Assembly: GCA_963575745.1 (NCBI GenBank)
Contig: CAUYUJ010017628.1
Location: 72,501 to 136,500, forward strand
Length of the DNA: 64,000 nt
Direction: 5' to 3'
Origin: Prorocentrum cordatum
Taxonomy: Eukaryota > Sar > Dinophyceae > Prorocentrales > Prorocentraceae
Of the stretch, positions 1 to 9,925 are shown piece by piece. The translations under genes were made by a program, and so were the position numbers. Below the pieces are notes generated by a model. The model was not told the DNA's origin. It did no database searches and was given only the letters and a program-made list of their open reading frames with translations. Numbering within the stretch: position 1 is the first letter of the stretch; each line of letters opens with the position of its first letter.

Positions 1-1170
1 CGCGGCTGCGCCAAAATTGCGCTCCTGCGCACGCTGGCACTGGTACGCGCGCGTTGGCGCTCCGATTGCAATCCTGAGCGCGGTTGCGCACAATGAATGG
101 CGCTGCGACTGGGATTCTTCTGCGCGCGCGCGCCTGCGCCACAATGCACGCACCTGCGCTCAACTGCAATTCGCGCTTCTGCGCGCGCAAGCGCTGGATA
201 TCCGCGCTTCGATTGTAATTCTGGTCGTGATTGCGCCAGAACCAAGCTTTGGTTGCCCTTCTTCGCGCGCCTGCGCGAGAATGCGCGCATTTGCGCTCCG
301 ATTGCAGAGCCACCGTCATGATCCACTGGTGTTTTCGCCTGCGAATGTGTTAGAAAGAGCGCATTGGCGCTCGGATCGCGCGGTTGCGCCAGATTCGCGC
401 CCCGATTGCAATTCGGCGTGCGCCTGTGCCGAATGGCGCGTTACCATGCCGCGATTGCAACTCTGAGGGCGGCCTCGCCAGAATCATGCCGAGATGCGCA
501 CCTGAGCGCGTCTGCGCTGGAATGCGCGCGTCGGCGCCGGAATGCGCACATTCGCGCTCCGATTGCAATTTCAGGCGCGGCTGCGCCAGCACACTTCTGC
601 GCGCGCCTGTGATACTCACGCGTTTGCACTCCGATTTCAGTTCTGAGCGCGATTCCGCCGGATTGTGCTTCTTGCCTGCGCCGCAGTGCCCGCGCTTGCG
701 TTCAGCTATTCGCGCTTCTTCGCGACCAGCTGGAATGCTCGCATCCGCGCTCCGATTGCAATTCTGAGCGCGCTTGCGCCAGAACCAAGCTTCCATTGCT
801 CTGCTTCGCGCGCCTGCGCTGGAATCGCGCTCCAACTGCAATTTCGAGCGCGGTCGAGCCACTGTCGTGCTGCTCTTGTGTCTCTGGCGCACCTGCGCCA
901 TGCTGCGCGCACTGGCGCGCCCATTGCAGCACGGAGCGCGGCTGCGCCGAATTGCGCACGGCGCCCCGATTGCAATACAGCGCGCGGCCTCGCCAGAATC
1001 ACGCTCCGACGCGCACGTGTGCGCGTCTGGAACGCGCGCATATTCGCAGTACAATCGCAACTCCAGACGCGATCGCGCCAGAGTCGCGGGACTGCGGACC
1101 ATCGCGCTCCGAGAGCAGTTTGCAGTTGCACTGCTGCGCGCGCGGGCGCTGGCTTGCACCCAGAACGCCG
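1..1170. repeat. degenerate dispersed-tandem repeat built on a GCGCTCCGATTGCAATTC core
   Basis: The core recurs near 55, 160, 205, 290, 395, 450, 555, 630, 750, 830, 960 and 1050, usually followed by GAGCGCGGCTGCGCCAGAA. Spacing is irregular, with units of about 30-100 bp, and copies are well diverged, so this is an old array. Open frames run across it in several frames only because it is GC-rich. The left end is cut by the window edge. Confidence 0.7.
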
Positions 1171-1735
1171 ACCTGGGCTTGCGAGCGGCCCTTTGGCGCG
1201 TGTGCCCCCGCCGCCCCGGATGGGCCGCCCGGGCCTGCCAGCGCCGCCCGTTCGGGAGCGAAAGTGCGCCCCGGTTGGCGAGCCAGGGGGACGCGCTTCA
1301 GACTGGCACTGGCCAGCACATGCCCCGGCCGTGGGCGCAGGGCCGTGCCTCGCACAGTGGCCAAGCCCCTGGCGACGAGACGCGCGAGCTGCTGCTGCGG
1401 CAAGGGATCGCCGACGGAACGGCGACGAGGAGCCCGAGCAGAGCTGGCAACGAGGGGCGCGAGCCTGCGACGATGAAGCGCTGGCCGGCCGGGGCGCGAT
1501 CAGGGGCGCGGCAACGCGGCCAAGGGCGCCGCCGACTTCAGCCGAGCGGGCGCCTGCGGCCTTCGGCGGTCGCGCCGCTTGCGCAGCGCCCGCCTTGCGG
1601 GGTCAAGGGCTTGCGATGCTGCCCCCGCGCCTTAACAGCTGTGGCCTCGCGGGCGCGCCTTGGGCCAGGACCTGCTCCTCTCTTGGGAGCTGCAAACCGT
1701 GGGCTTGCCGCGCCGCGCGTGGGTTTGCCTTGCTT
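1171..1735. other. GC-rich stretch without a recognisable gene
   Basis: Long open frames exist in several phases on both strands, which is expected at this GC content. No domain, conserved motif or repeat unit was recognised between the two flanking repeat arrays. Confidence 0.4.
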
Positions 1736-2500
1736 TGCCTGGACAGAGCGCGAACCGTGGCGACGAGGAACGCCAGCGACCTGGTGGATCTTCCTCGTCC
1801 AGGCAGGGGCCCGCTCCTCGTCCAGAAGCTGTGCAGGGCAGCCTGCCGCACGGCTGTCCGCTCCCACTTGGGAACCTGAGGCGCTGCCTGGGGCTCACCT
1901 GGAGCGCCCTGCAAATGCCTTGCCTGGACAGCGTGCGCGAACAGTGGCGACGAAGAACGCGGGCGACCCCGCGGGTTTGCCCCGCCCAGGCACGGACCCC
2001 CTCCTTGTCCAGGAGCTGCGCAGAGTAGCCTGCCGCACGGCTGTTGCACCGCTTCCACTTGGGAATATTATGCCGGCTGGTTCGCTTGGCCAGCCACCGA
2101 CAGGAATTTGAAGCGCCGCGTGGAGTTCACCTGGAGCACCCTGCGCTTGCCTTGCCTGGACAGCGCGCGCGAACCGTGGCGTCGAGGAGAGCCAGCGACC
2201 CGGTGGGTTTGCCTTGTCCAGGCATGGGCCCGCTCCTTGCCCAGGAGCTGTGCAGAGCGGCCTGTCGCACGGCCGTTGCGTCGCTTCCACTTGGGAACCT
2301 TCTGCCGCCTGGTGCACTTGGCCAGCCACCGGCAGGAACAGGGATCATCGGCACTGCCCCGGAGGAGGCTGCCTCACCCGAGCTGCGTCCAGGTGTCCTC
2401 GGCATTGCCCAAGTCTACCTCGCCTCTGGCCAAGGAGGGGATCACTGGCATTGCCCAAGCAAGGCTGCCTCACCCGCACCTCGCCATCGAACCGTGCGAC
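1736..2500. repeat. tandem repeat, unit about 185-235 bp, plus a 96-bp duplication
   Basis: Three units begin with a CCTGGACAG..GCGAACCGTGGCG block near 1738, 1921 and 2155. Each continues through GTCCAGGAGCTGTGCAG to TCCACTTGGGAACCT. The last spacing is longer because of an insertion containing a GGCCAGCCACCGACAGGAA block that is repeated at 2319-2340. After it, a GATCAtyGGCAyTGCCC..GGCTGCCTCACCC segment occurs twice, at 2342 and 2438. Confidence 0.8.
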
Positions 2501-2602
2501 CAGGCGCGCCGGCGATATGGCGACGGGAAGCACCAGCAGTGCGCAGAGTGGCGACGAGGAGCGCAGACATCTCGAACGCAGCGACGGCGACGAGGACCAC
2601 CA

Positions 2603-2757
2603 CCCACCAAACCACCCCAACCCAACCCGAAGGCTCAATTTTACCTTCGATTTCCAGTGTGGGGGGGTCGGGAAACATCGAAAAAACACATGTGGAACCC
2701 TTACCCCCCCCAACCCGAAATTCGGGTTTTCGGGTTGGGTTGGGGTGCTCTGGTAGG
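2603..2757. mobile_element. MITE-like element with about 27-bp terminal inverted repeats
   Basis: The left end holds CACCCCAACCCAACCCGAA at 2613-2631. Its reverse complement lies at the right end (about 2728-2747). The match extends outward with a few mismatches to CCCACCA on the left and TGGTAGG on the right. The interior has no coding capacity. I could not fix a target-site duplication. Confidence 0.65.
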
Positions 2758-2897
2758 TAGTCAGAGGACCGGCAGCCCCAGCGGAGCGCCTCTCCGTTCT
2801 ACGAGAGGTTCCCCGGCCCGTGGGAGCTCCTGCTCGCTCTTGAGGAGGCTGCTCCCCGCCCTGCTGGTGAGGATCGACGCCCAATCCACCAACATCA

Positions 2898-3054
2898 GGA
2901 GGGAAAGAAGCGCACGGGCACAATTCATTGTCCCCTCCCAGGATAATATGGGAAAATATGGGACGTGTGGGGGAAGACAAAAGCCCAGGAAATAGGGAAG
3001 ATATGCGGGATCCTTTCATTTGTGTGCATTTATTTGTGTGTCCCCGGGCCCCTT
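2898..3054 (+). repeat. dispersed repeat family A, copy 1
   Basis: About 155 bp. It opens with GGAGGGAAAGAA, contains TATGGGAAAATATGGGA followed by a G-run and GAAGACAAAAGCCC, and ends TTTGTGTGTCCCCGGGCCCC. The same order of blocks is found near 4428, 7538, 25475, 48463 and 61858. The two ends are imperfect inverted repeats (GGGACAgaaACACA against its complement), so a small non-autonomous DNA element is a possible origin. Confidence 0.8.
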
Positions 3055-3291
3055 CACAACAGGTGGGGGCGAGCCCACGGTGAGGCTCCCACGCACCAGC
3101 GGCACACCCAGCGCCAAGCCAACCAACCAACCAACCGACCGAGGCAGAGAGGGAGGACGATCCGCCCGCTGCAGCGCAGCGCTCGGCAGCCAGGATAGAC
3201 AATGTCGGATGGCACAGCAATAGGCACCTAAGAGCCACAGGGCGCAGAGGCAGAGAGAGGTAAGCGGCAGTTCGCCCTGAAGATTCTCCTG

Positions 3292-3318
3292 CCCCCAAAT
3301 CGCTACGCGATTTGGGGG
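3292..3318. other. perfect short hairpin, 12-bp arms
   Basis: CCCCCAAATCGC is followed by a TAC loop and GCGATTTGGGGG. The arms are perfectly complementary. No gene ends beside it, so a terminator role is not implied. Confidence 0.7.
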
Positions 3319-3502
3319 CTATGACACAGGACTCAGGATGAGAAGCCGGTGCCGGGGAATGGGTCGGGACATCCAGGGATCGACGCCATGAAAAAGTCAT
3401 GACGTCGGGGGTCTGGGTAGGCAGCGCCGCCTGGGGGCCGCACGGGCCTCCCCGAGAGGCCTCCGGGTGGGAGGGGAGGGCCCTCGAGCGGGCGGGGCTA
3501 GG

Positions 3503-3663
3503 CTTAAGTCGGGCGTGTCCCTCTACAGGAGAAACCTTCAACAATGGTCAAAACATAGTCTGGGGACGATACCGTGACTATCGTCGACAATTTTTGGACT
3601 TGTGTCGTGGCTCTTTTTCAATTTTCCTTCAATCTCCGCCTGTCGGAGGGCACGCCCGACCTA
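3503..3663. mobile_element. MITE family B, copy 1, with possible 8-bp target duplication
   Basis: The left end TAAGTCGGGCGTGTCCCTC pairs with the right end, which reads GAGGGCACGCCCGACCTA. GGGCTAGG occurs just outside both ends (3495-3502 and 3664-3671), as an 8-bp target-site duplication would. The left half matches 47940 onward, including GTCAAAACAT and GGGGACGAT. The 8-bp duplication would fit hAT-type transposition; that assignment is inference. Confidence 0.75.
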
Positions 3664-3839
3664 GGGCTAGGAGGCTGGGACAGGGATGGAGCTCTCGCGG
3701 CGCCCGATACATCTTCCGGATCTGCCAGGCCTCAGAGAGTCCCGATGCATTGGCTCCGTCTTGCTCGACGACCACGGCGGAAGCGATCACGCCCCGACGC
3801 GGCCACGAGCACGACCAGCGAGCAGGGCCACGCCGACGG

Positions 3840-3854
3840 CGGCGACGAGGACGG

Positions 3855-3885
<31 letters not shown>

Positions 3886-4220
3886 CTCGACGAGGGCGCC
3901 GACGTTGCCGTTGACGATGGCGTTGTCGCCTGCGTTGGCGTTGGCGGCGTCGGCGGGCCGCGCCCCGGAGGGTCGGGTCGGGAGGAAGTGGGGGGGTGTG
4001 GGTCCCAAGCATATGCGCCACCACGTCGATACCTCCTCCTTCCTCTGCCCTCCTCTCCCTCTCCTCTCTCCTGGGGGAGTGGATGGGGCGAGGGAGACGG
4101 TGACGGTGGTGGTGGTGGTGGTGGTGGTGGTGGTGGTGGCGGCGGCGGTGGTGGTGGTGGTGGTGGTGGCGGTGGTGGTGGTGGTGGCGGTGGTGGTGGT
4201 GGCGGTGGTGGTGGTGGTGT
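3840..4220. repeat. GGC-rich tract and GGT trinucleotide array
   Basis: A short (GGC)n tract lies near 3853-3880 and a (GGT)n array with some GGC units fills 4097-4220. Poly-Gly, poly-Val and poly-Thr frames across it are repeat artefacts. Confidence 0.9.
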
Positions 4221-4427
4221 CTAAGGGGGCCCGCCGGGGAGGGCTTTCAAAAGGCGGGGTGATGTGATGAGGGGGCGGGCGGGCAGCATCTGGCGGGAGC
4301 CAGGCTGTCGCCCCGGATCTCGTGGCCGCCTCCTCGTCTTCGGTCATGGGCCCCCTGCTCCCCTCCCCCCTCGTCCGCACGAGTGCCTCCAGCCACGGTT
4401 CGCGACCCCCCTCCAGGACGCCCGTCA

Positions 4428-4587
4428 GGAGGGGAAACAACACACAGACACAATGAACCGTCAATCCTCAGGAAGATATAGGAACATATGGGAAGTGGGG
4501 GGGGGAAGGCGAACCCCCATAAAATCCGGGAAAATATTGGGAATCCTGAGATTGGTGTGTATTCCTTTGTGTGTCCCTGGGCCCCTT
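4428..4587 (+). repeat. dispersed repeat family A, copy 2
   Basis: It begins GGAGGGGAAAC with ACACACAGACACAAT, then GAACATATGGGAAGTGGGGG, then AAAATATTGGGAATCC, and ends TTTGTGTGTCCCTGGGCCCC. Block order and spacing match copy 1. Confidence 0.8.
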
Positions 4588-4760
4588 GAGCCCCTCTTTT
4601 GGGACGCCCCCGACAAAGAGGAGGGGTTGGCACAGGGAAGGTTCCGACAAATTTGCTGCGTGCCGCTCGTTTCGGCCTTGCCGCCGGGCGCACGTTCCTC
4701 GACACGCGGACGCACATCTGGCTCTCTGGCGCCGGGAACGGACTTGCGAACCGCCCCTTA

Positions 4761-5066
4761 GGAGGAGGAGGAGGCGGAGGAGGAGGAGGAGGAGGGGAGG
4801 AGGAGGAGGAGGAGGAGGAGGAGGAGGAGGAGGAGGAGGAGGAGGAGGAGGAGGAGGAGGAGGAGGAGGAGGAGGAGGGAGGAGGAGGAGGAGGAGGAGG
4901 AGGAGGAGGAGGAGGAGAGGAGGAGGAGGAGGAGGAGGAGGAGGAGGAGGAGGAGGAGGAGGAGGAGGAGGAGGAGGAGGAGGAGGAGGAGGAGGAGGAG
5001 GAGGGAGGAGGAGGAGGAGGAGGAGGAGGAGGAGGAGGAGGAGGAGGAGGAGGAGGAGGAGGAGGG
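4761..5066. repeat. (GGA)n array with higher-order period near 126 bp
   Basis: Nearly pure GGA on the plus strand. Phase-changing interruptions (GAGGGGAGG or GAGAGGAGG near 4790 and 4915; GAGGGAGG near 4877 and 5003) recur at about 125-126 bp. This suggests duplication of a long block as well as slippage. Confidence 0.9.
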
Positions 5067-5069
5067 GGT

Positions 5070-5446
5070 GTGCCCAGGAGGCTTCCAGCCCTGGAAGGTT
5101 CCTCGCCTCGCGTGGCGGCACTGACGTCCATGGCCACGCCTCAAGCGGTGTACCACCATCTTGCAGACCCTGGGCTCCTTCTCGGATAGTTCCTAATCCA
5201 ATGCTCTCTGGGGGTGGCACGGCCTGGCGGATGGGCCGCGTGTCCGTCCCAGGTGGCGCCTCACCCCTGCTTCGGCGCTGAATGCAATGCCAGCAAGAGC
5301 GTCCGCGCTCATGAGGTGAGGAAACATGCCCTCACCATGGCCCCCTCTCGTCCCATCAGAGAGAAGTCGGAGGCGACGACAAGGGCGAACAGCCCAGCCC
5401 CATGGAGAGCAACACACGTATCCAGAGCCTCTGGTCGCCCATGTCT
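5070..5446 (+). repeat. dispersed repeat family C, copy 1 (interrupted)
   Basis: 5070-5208 (TGCCCAGGAGGCTTCCAG, GTCCATGGCCA, CAGACCCTGGGCTCCTTCTC) and 5320-5446 (CCCTCACCATGG, ACGACAAGGGCGAACAGCCC, CCAGAGCCTC) match 17952-18222 in order. About 110 bp without a match lie between the two parts. A third copy of the first part is at 49155-49312. Confidence 0.75.
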
Positions 5447-5742
5447 ACCCATACCCCCAGCGTCGACCCCCAGGGGTTTCGACCCCTTCCCAAGACTGGT
5501 ATTTCATCCTGAGTCTTTCTTGACGGTCCTGGCGCCCAATGAGGGCCCCTGGTGGCCGAAAATAGCGAACAACCTCCCGTCTTGTTACCTAACAGCTTTT
5601 GCTGATAGGTTTCTAGTGAACTCAAAAGAGAGAATCTTGACGCCCCAGAGGGGGTCTGGGCGAGATCCGGACAGATCCGGACAGATCCGGCAGCCCCAGG
5701 AATCCTTAGGAATCCTTAGGAATCCTTAGGAATCCATTCCCA
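5447..5742. repeat. family D fragment (minus orientation) and short tandem runs
   Basis: 5495-5580 (CATCCTGAGTCTTTCTTGACGG, then GAGGGCCCCTGGTGGCCGAAAA) matches the right arm of the inverted repeat at 48777-48967. Three copies of an AGATCCGGAC unit lie near 5669-5695 and AATCCTTAGG is repeated three times at about 5701-5730. Confidence 0.6.
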
Positions 5743-6140
5743 GAACACCATTCCCAGGCCACATTTTGGATGCCCGGAACCAACTGTAGGCCACTTCGTG
5801 TTCTTCGTGTTCCCGGAACACCATTCCCAGGCCACATTTTCAATGCCCGGAGCCAACCGTAGGCCACTTCGTGTTCTTTGTGATCCCAGAACACCATTCC
5901 CAGGCCACATTTTGGATGCCCGGAACCAACTGTAGGCCACTTCGTGTTCTTCGAGTTCCCAGATCACGATTCCCAGGCCACATTTTGAATGCCCGGAGCC
6001 AACTGTAGGCCACTTCGTGCTCTTCGTGTTCCCAGAACACAATTCCTGTACCATATTTTGATTGCCCCGAGCCAACTGTGGGCCATTTCGTGATTTTCGT
6101 GTTCCCAGAACACCAGTCCTGTGCCATATTTTGATTGCCC
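5743..6140. repeat. 73-bp satellite, about 5.5 units
   Basis: GAACACCATTCC-type starts lie at 5743, 5816, 5889, 5962, 6035 and 6108, exactly 73 bp apart. The body reads CAGGCCACATTTT..GCCCGGA..CCAACTGTAGGCCACTTCGTG. The last units drift to CTGTGCCATATTTTGATT. Exact spacing with base divergence points to an array that has not been rehomogenised lately. Confidence 0.95.
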
Positions 6141-6742
6141 GAGCTGAGGCAGGCTGAGGCCGAGGCAGGCTGAGGCCGAGGCAGGCTGAGGCTGAGGCTG
6201 AGGCACGCCGAGGCAGGCTGAGGCTGAGGCAGAGGCAGGCTGAGGCTGAGGTAGGCTGAGGTTGAGGCTGACGCAGGCTGAGGCCGAGGCAGGCTGAGGC
6301 TGAGGCTGAGGCAGGTTGAGGCTGACGCAGGCTGAGACTGAGGCTGAGGCAAGCTGAGGCTGAGGCTGAGGCGCTGAGGCTGAGGCAGGCTGAGGCTGAG
6401 GCTGAGGCCGAGGCAGGCTGAGGCTGAGGCTGAGGCAAGCCGAGGCAGGCTGAGGCTGAGGCTGAGGCTGTGGCTGAGGCTGAGGCAAGCTGCGGCTGAG
6501 GCAGGCTGAGGCTGAGGCTGATGCAGGCTGAGGCTGAAGCAGGCTGAGGCTGAGGCTGAGGCCGAGGCAGGCTGAGGCTGAGGCTGAGGCAAGCCGAGGC
6601 AGGCTGAGGCTGAGGCTGAGGCTGATGCTGAGGCAGGCTGAGGCTGAGGCCGAGGCAGGCTCAGGCCGAGGCAGGCTGAGGCTGAGACTGAGGCTGAGGC
6701 TGAGGATGAGGCCGAGGCAGGCCGAAGCTGAGACAAGGTGAA
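6141..6742. repeat. GAGGCT/GAGGCAGGCT minisatellite
   Basis: About 600 bp of (GAGGCT)n with GAGGCAGGCT and GAGGCCGAGGCAGGCT variants. Because the unit is 6 bp with no stop, it gives long Ser-Ala-Leu-Gln frames on the minus strand; these are not taken as genes. Confidence 0.95.
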
Positions 6743-7328
6743 TCTTAAGGGGAATGCTTCCAGATATGCTTATACACATCGCTGTTAGGTTGCGTTGCCG
6801 GGATGTTTTCCCATAACGGGAGGAGGTATGGGTACGACGAGGCTCCCAGGCGAATGCGTATAACGCTCGCTCCTGGTCTATCCGCCCTTCTCGTCCGCCA
6901 CGAAGAAGGACCGAGCGCGCCGAGAGGCTTCCGATCTCGGTCGGTCCGCGCGCGCTGCTTCTCGATCCCCTCGGCGGCCGCCTCGGCGGCCGCCTCGTCG
7001 GCAGTGGTCGGCCGCCGCTCCGAGCCTCGAGGGCTGGGGGCGTCCAGCGGCGGCGGTGCCCTCGAGGCTCGGCCCCCGATCGGCCCTCGATCCCGGAGAG
7101 CTCTTCGGTCCTGGTGGCCCTCGGCCCTCGGCGGCGTCGGCGGCGGCGGTGCCCTCGAGGCTCGACCCTCGATCGGCCCTCGATCCTGGACAGCTCCTCG
7201 ACCCTCGAGGTCCTCGACGGCGGCACGGCGGCGCTGGCGGCACCTCTCGTCCGATGCTGCCAGTTGTCCGTGACGCGGGCTCACGGGGGTTGACTGACGT
7301 CCCAGGGGCATCTGGCGGCTGCTGGTTA
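6743..7328. other. GC-rich stretch with a 96-bp internal duplication, no gene recognised
   Basis: GGCGGTGCCCTCGAGGCTCG occurs near 7051 and again near 7147, followed each time by CGATCGGCCCTCGATCC. A GGCGGCCGCCTC unit is repeated near 6973-6995. No protein domain is recognisable. Confidence 0.5.
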
Positions 7329-7493
7329 CAGTGGAGACCCATGCCAAGAAACACCCTGCTCGCCTTCAGGGTGCCCTTGGTTCCTTGGGTTTCGATGGTC
7401 TTGCCACGGAAAGCGTGACGCTCCCACACCAAAAAACGATGGAGGTCCTGGGGTCTCGGGGTTGGGAAGGTTTCTTGTGGTCGGGCCCCCACC
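7329..7493 (+). repeat. dispersed repeat family E, copy 1
   Basis: About 165 bp: CAGTGGAGACCCATGCCAAG, ACACCCTGCT, CAGGGTGCCC, TTTCGATGGT, GCGTGACGCTCCCACACC, CCTGGGGTCTCGGGGTTGGG, TTTCTTGTGG. Further copies are at 9255, 10041 with 10331, and 43580. Confidence 0.85.
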
Positions 7494-7537
7494 GTAAGCC
7501 TCCAGAGGCCGAAAGCTACGGAACTCTGGCCGGCACA

Positions 7538-7695
7538 GGAGGGACAGAAACACACATACACAATTAATCGGCGATTCTTTGGAAAATATGGGAAAATATG
7601 GGAAGTGGGGGGGAAGACAAAAACCAAGTAAATATGGGGAAATATGAGGAATCTTTTTATTTGCGTGTACTTATTTGTGTGTCCCAGGGCCCCTT
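7538..7695 (+). repeat. dispersed repeat family A, copy 3
   Basis: One of the two cleanest copies: GGAGGGACAGAAACACAC, ACACAATTAATC, two AAAATATGGG blocks, GTGGGGGGGAAGACAAAAAC, and the end TTTGTGTGTCCCAGGGCCCC. It starts about 45 bp after a family E copy. Confidence 0.85.
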
Positions 7696-7856
7696 CAACG
7701 AATTCTGTTGGGCGGCGCCCGGCTCGCCTGCGAAGGGCCGCGGCCACGGCGCCGCGGTTGCAGCCGTCGGCGCCGCTGCCGGCCGTGGCGCGGGCACCGG
7801 CGGCGCCGATAATTATGCAGGCGGCGGCGGCGAAGGGCCGCAGTGGCTGCCCGCAG

Positions 7857-7977
7857 GGAGGAGGAGGAGGAGGGAGGAGGGAGGAGGAGGGAGGAGGAGG
7901 AGGAGGAGGAGGAGGAGGAGGAGGAGGGAGGAGGAGGAGGAGGGAGGAGGAGGAGGAGGGAGGAGGAGGAGGAGGAG
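7857..7977. repeat. (GGA)n array
   Basis: GGA trinucleotides on the plus strand with regular GGGA interruptions. It is set in GGC-rich DNA (7700-8300) that shows no recognisable gene. Confidence 0.9.
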
Positions 7978-8365
7978 CCCGCCGCCAGCCCCCATCCTCG
8001 GCGGCATCGGCGACGCGTCAGCGGCGGCGCCGACGGCGGCGCTGGCGGCGGCGGCCGTATGGCGGTTAAGCCGCCGCGGCGACGAGAATTCTGCGGCGAT
8101 GGGGCGGTCGGCGGCGCCGCGGCCAGGGCGCGGCCTCCCGCCGGGAGCCCGCCAGAAGCGCCGCGCCCGCCGCGCCGGAGCCCGCCGCGGAGCCGGAGGG
8201 GGAGCCGACGGCCGGCTGGGGCAAGCAGGACGCCGCTCGCGGCGGCCGCGCGGCGGCCCCCTCGGCCCGGAGATCCTGGCCTCGCCCTGCTCCTCGCCAC
8301 GGGCGGGGTTAGGCGCTGCTTCCGGCGGCGGGGCCCTCACGGGCCGATCGGGCACGATAGTGCTC

Positions 8366-8530
8366 AGCCACGCACAGAGGGGGGTGGGGGGAGGGGGGGG
8401 GGCTTCTTAGAAGCACCCCTGCTTCTTAGAAGGCGCGGGCCTTATCTATAGATGTAAGGCCGGCGCCTTCTAAGAAGCAGCCTGCTTCTAAGAAGCCCCC
8501 CCCCCTCCCCCCACCCCCTTGTGCGCGCCG
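8366..8530. mobile_element. foldback MITE family F, copy 1 (near-perfect palindrome)
   Basis: The whole element folds on itself: an outer GC-rich end with a long G-run, then GGCTTCTTAGAAGCA paired with TGCTTCTAAGAAGCC, then GCTTCTTAGAAGGCGCGG paired with its near-perfect complement, around a loop of about ten bases (TCTATAGATG). It has no coding capacity. Homologues at 11357-11622 and 43361-43525 keep the same ends and loop, which shows a mobile family. Confidence 0.9.
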
Positions 8531-8714
8531 CCAAGGTGCAGCAGAAAGATGGGGTCACGGCTTTGGTCGAGTTCTTCAACACCCAAGGGTCTTTTGTTTT
8601 GCCCCCCCCTTTTCACTCGGCGGTGAACAGGACTGGTCTTCGGGCATAGGCAGTAGTCGCCGCAGTCGCATTCGCAGTCTGAGTCGTAGCTGTCGTCGTC
8701 GTCTTTGCGCTGCG

Positions 8715-8920
8715 GGTGCCGCAGGAAACAGGAAGTAGTTCCCCCCTGCTGGTGGGACCCCGACAAAACTAATGCCGCCGAATAATGCCGCCGACAATAA
8801 GGCCGCCGACAAAAGTAATGTGTTACCCCCTATTGGAGGTTGTTCGCGGCGGGCGCCTCGGAAAACAAGAAGTAGTTACCCCCTGTTGGTGGGACCCCAG
8901 TCTGCCGACTAGCATGATTA
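8715..8920. repeat. imperfect 131-bp tandem duplication
   Basis: GGAAACAGGAAGTAGTTCC followed by CTGGTGGGACCCC near 8727 recurs as GGAAAACAAGAAGTAGTTAC and TTGGTGGGACCCC near 8858. Between them GCCGCCGA-CAATAA units repeat three times (8773-8815). Confidence 0.7.
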
Positions 8921-9097
8921 GTCACCCCCTCCATTGGGGGGGGGGTTCTGACGACCTTTCGCGGTTACATGTTGCATTTTTTTCGCGTCGTCAGACCTCC
9001 AGGCTCGGCGCTGTTCGGCTTCGTGGGGCAGGTCCTCGGCGGCCGTGCTCGGTGGCCCTTCGGCGCTGCTCGGCGTCGTGCGGGGGCCCTCCCCCAG

Positions 9098-9245
9098 GCG
9101 CGCTCGCGTCGTGGCAAGAACACGACGACGGGAGGGTTGTGACCGTTTTTCGGCCTCTGGGAGCCCCCGCCGGGCCCCACGGCCGTCCAAAGACGACTGG
9201 GGATGAGAATCCGGCCTTGGGGCAAAAAAGGGTCGGACTTCCGGG
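9098..9245 (+). repeat. dispersed family G followed by a family D fragment
   Basis: CGCTCGCGTCGTGGCAAGAA, ACGACGGGAGGGTT, TTTCGGCCTCTGGGAGCCCC (to about 9190) resembles 29480-29580 and 47345-47450, and in reverse 44540-44625. ACGACTGGGGATGAGAATCC (9192-9245) matches the family D arm near 48381. Confidence 0.55.
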
Positions 9246-9254
9246 GACCTCGTA

Positions 9255-9440
9255 CAGTGGAGATCCGTACCAAGAACCACCCTGCTTGCCTCCGGGGTGC
9301 CTCAGGTTTCTCGGTTTTCGATTTTTTTTTGTCATGGGAAGCGTGACGGTCCCACACCAGAAGTCCATGGACGTCTTGGTGCCACAGGGTTGGGCTTTTT
9401 TTTGGCGTGGGAGGTTTCTTGTGGACCAGCCCCCACGGCC
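9255..9440 (+). repeat. dispersed repeat family E, copy 2
   Basis: It has the same block order as copy 1: CAGTGGAGATCCGTACCAAG, GCCTCCGGGGTGCC, TTTTCGATTTT, GGGAAGCGTGACGGTCCCAC, CAGGGTTGGGCTTT, GGTTTCTTGTGGACC. Confidence 0.85.
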
Positions 9441-9755
9441 TTCGAAAACATCAAGACGTCGCATGTCTGGGTTGGCGGCCTCTCGGCGGTACCGTCGGGG
9501 CCCTGAAGAATGAACCCTTTTCGTTGGGGAGGGGCTCGGTGTTCCTTGATTGTTTCACAGCTTGCCTCAGGTTTTCCTTCGGTGTTTGAAGGGAAATCGA
9601 AGTTTAACTTATGGAGCAAAGGGGCCTCGTTCCTTATTTAGGGTTCCTTAGGTCAACGCCCCGACTGTACTTCGGCGCAGCGTGGCGTCCCCTCGGCGGC
9701 GCCTCGGCGGCCCTTCCGCGGCGGCGACGGCGGCGACGGCGGCGGGACGCCTGTC

Positions 9756-9925
9756 GGGGGGGAGGAGGAGGAGGAGGAGGAGGAGGAGGAGGAGGAGGAG
9801 GAGGAGGAGGAGGAGGAGGAGGAGGAGGAGGAGGAGGAGGGAGGAGAGGAGGAGGAGGAGGAGGAGGAGGAGGAGAGGAGGAGGAGACGGAGGAGGAGGA
9901 GGAGGAGGAGGAGGAGGAGGAGGCC
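9756..9925. repeat. (GGA)n array
   Basis: Pure to slightly interrupted GGA on the plus strand, with a C14 run near 9951-9964 just downstream. Confidence 0.9.

Noticed and set aside
4758-5220. Long open frames with poly-Glu, poly-Gly, poly-Arg, poly-Leu and poly-Ser
   Set aside because: They are translations of a pure GGA array, open in all frames; the same holds for every GGA/TCC, GAT/CAT, GGT and TTG array in the window.
5840-7226. Large minus-strand frame rich in Ser, Ala, Leu, Gln and Pro
   Set aside because: It follows the GAGGCT minisatellite and the 73-bp satellite; there is no non-repetitive conserved domain.
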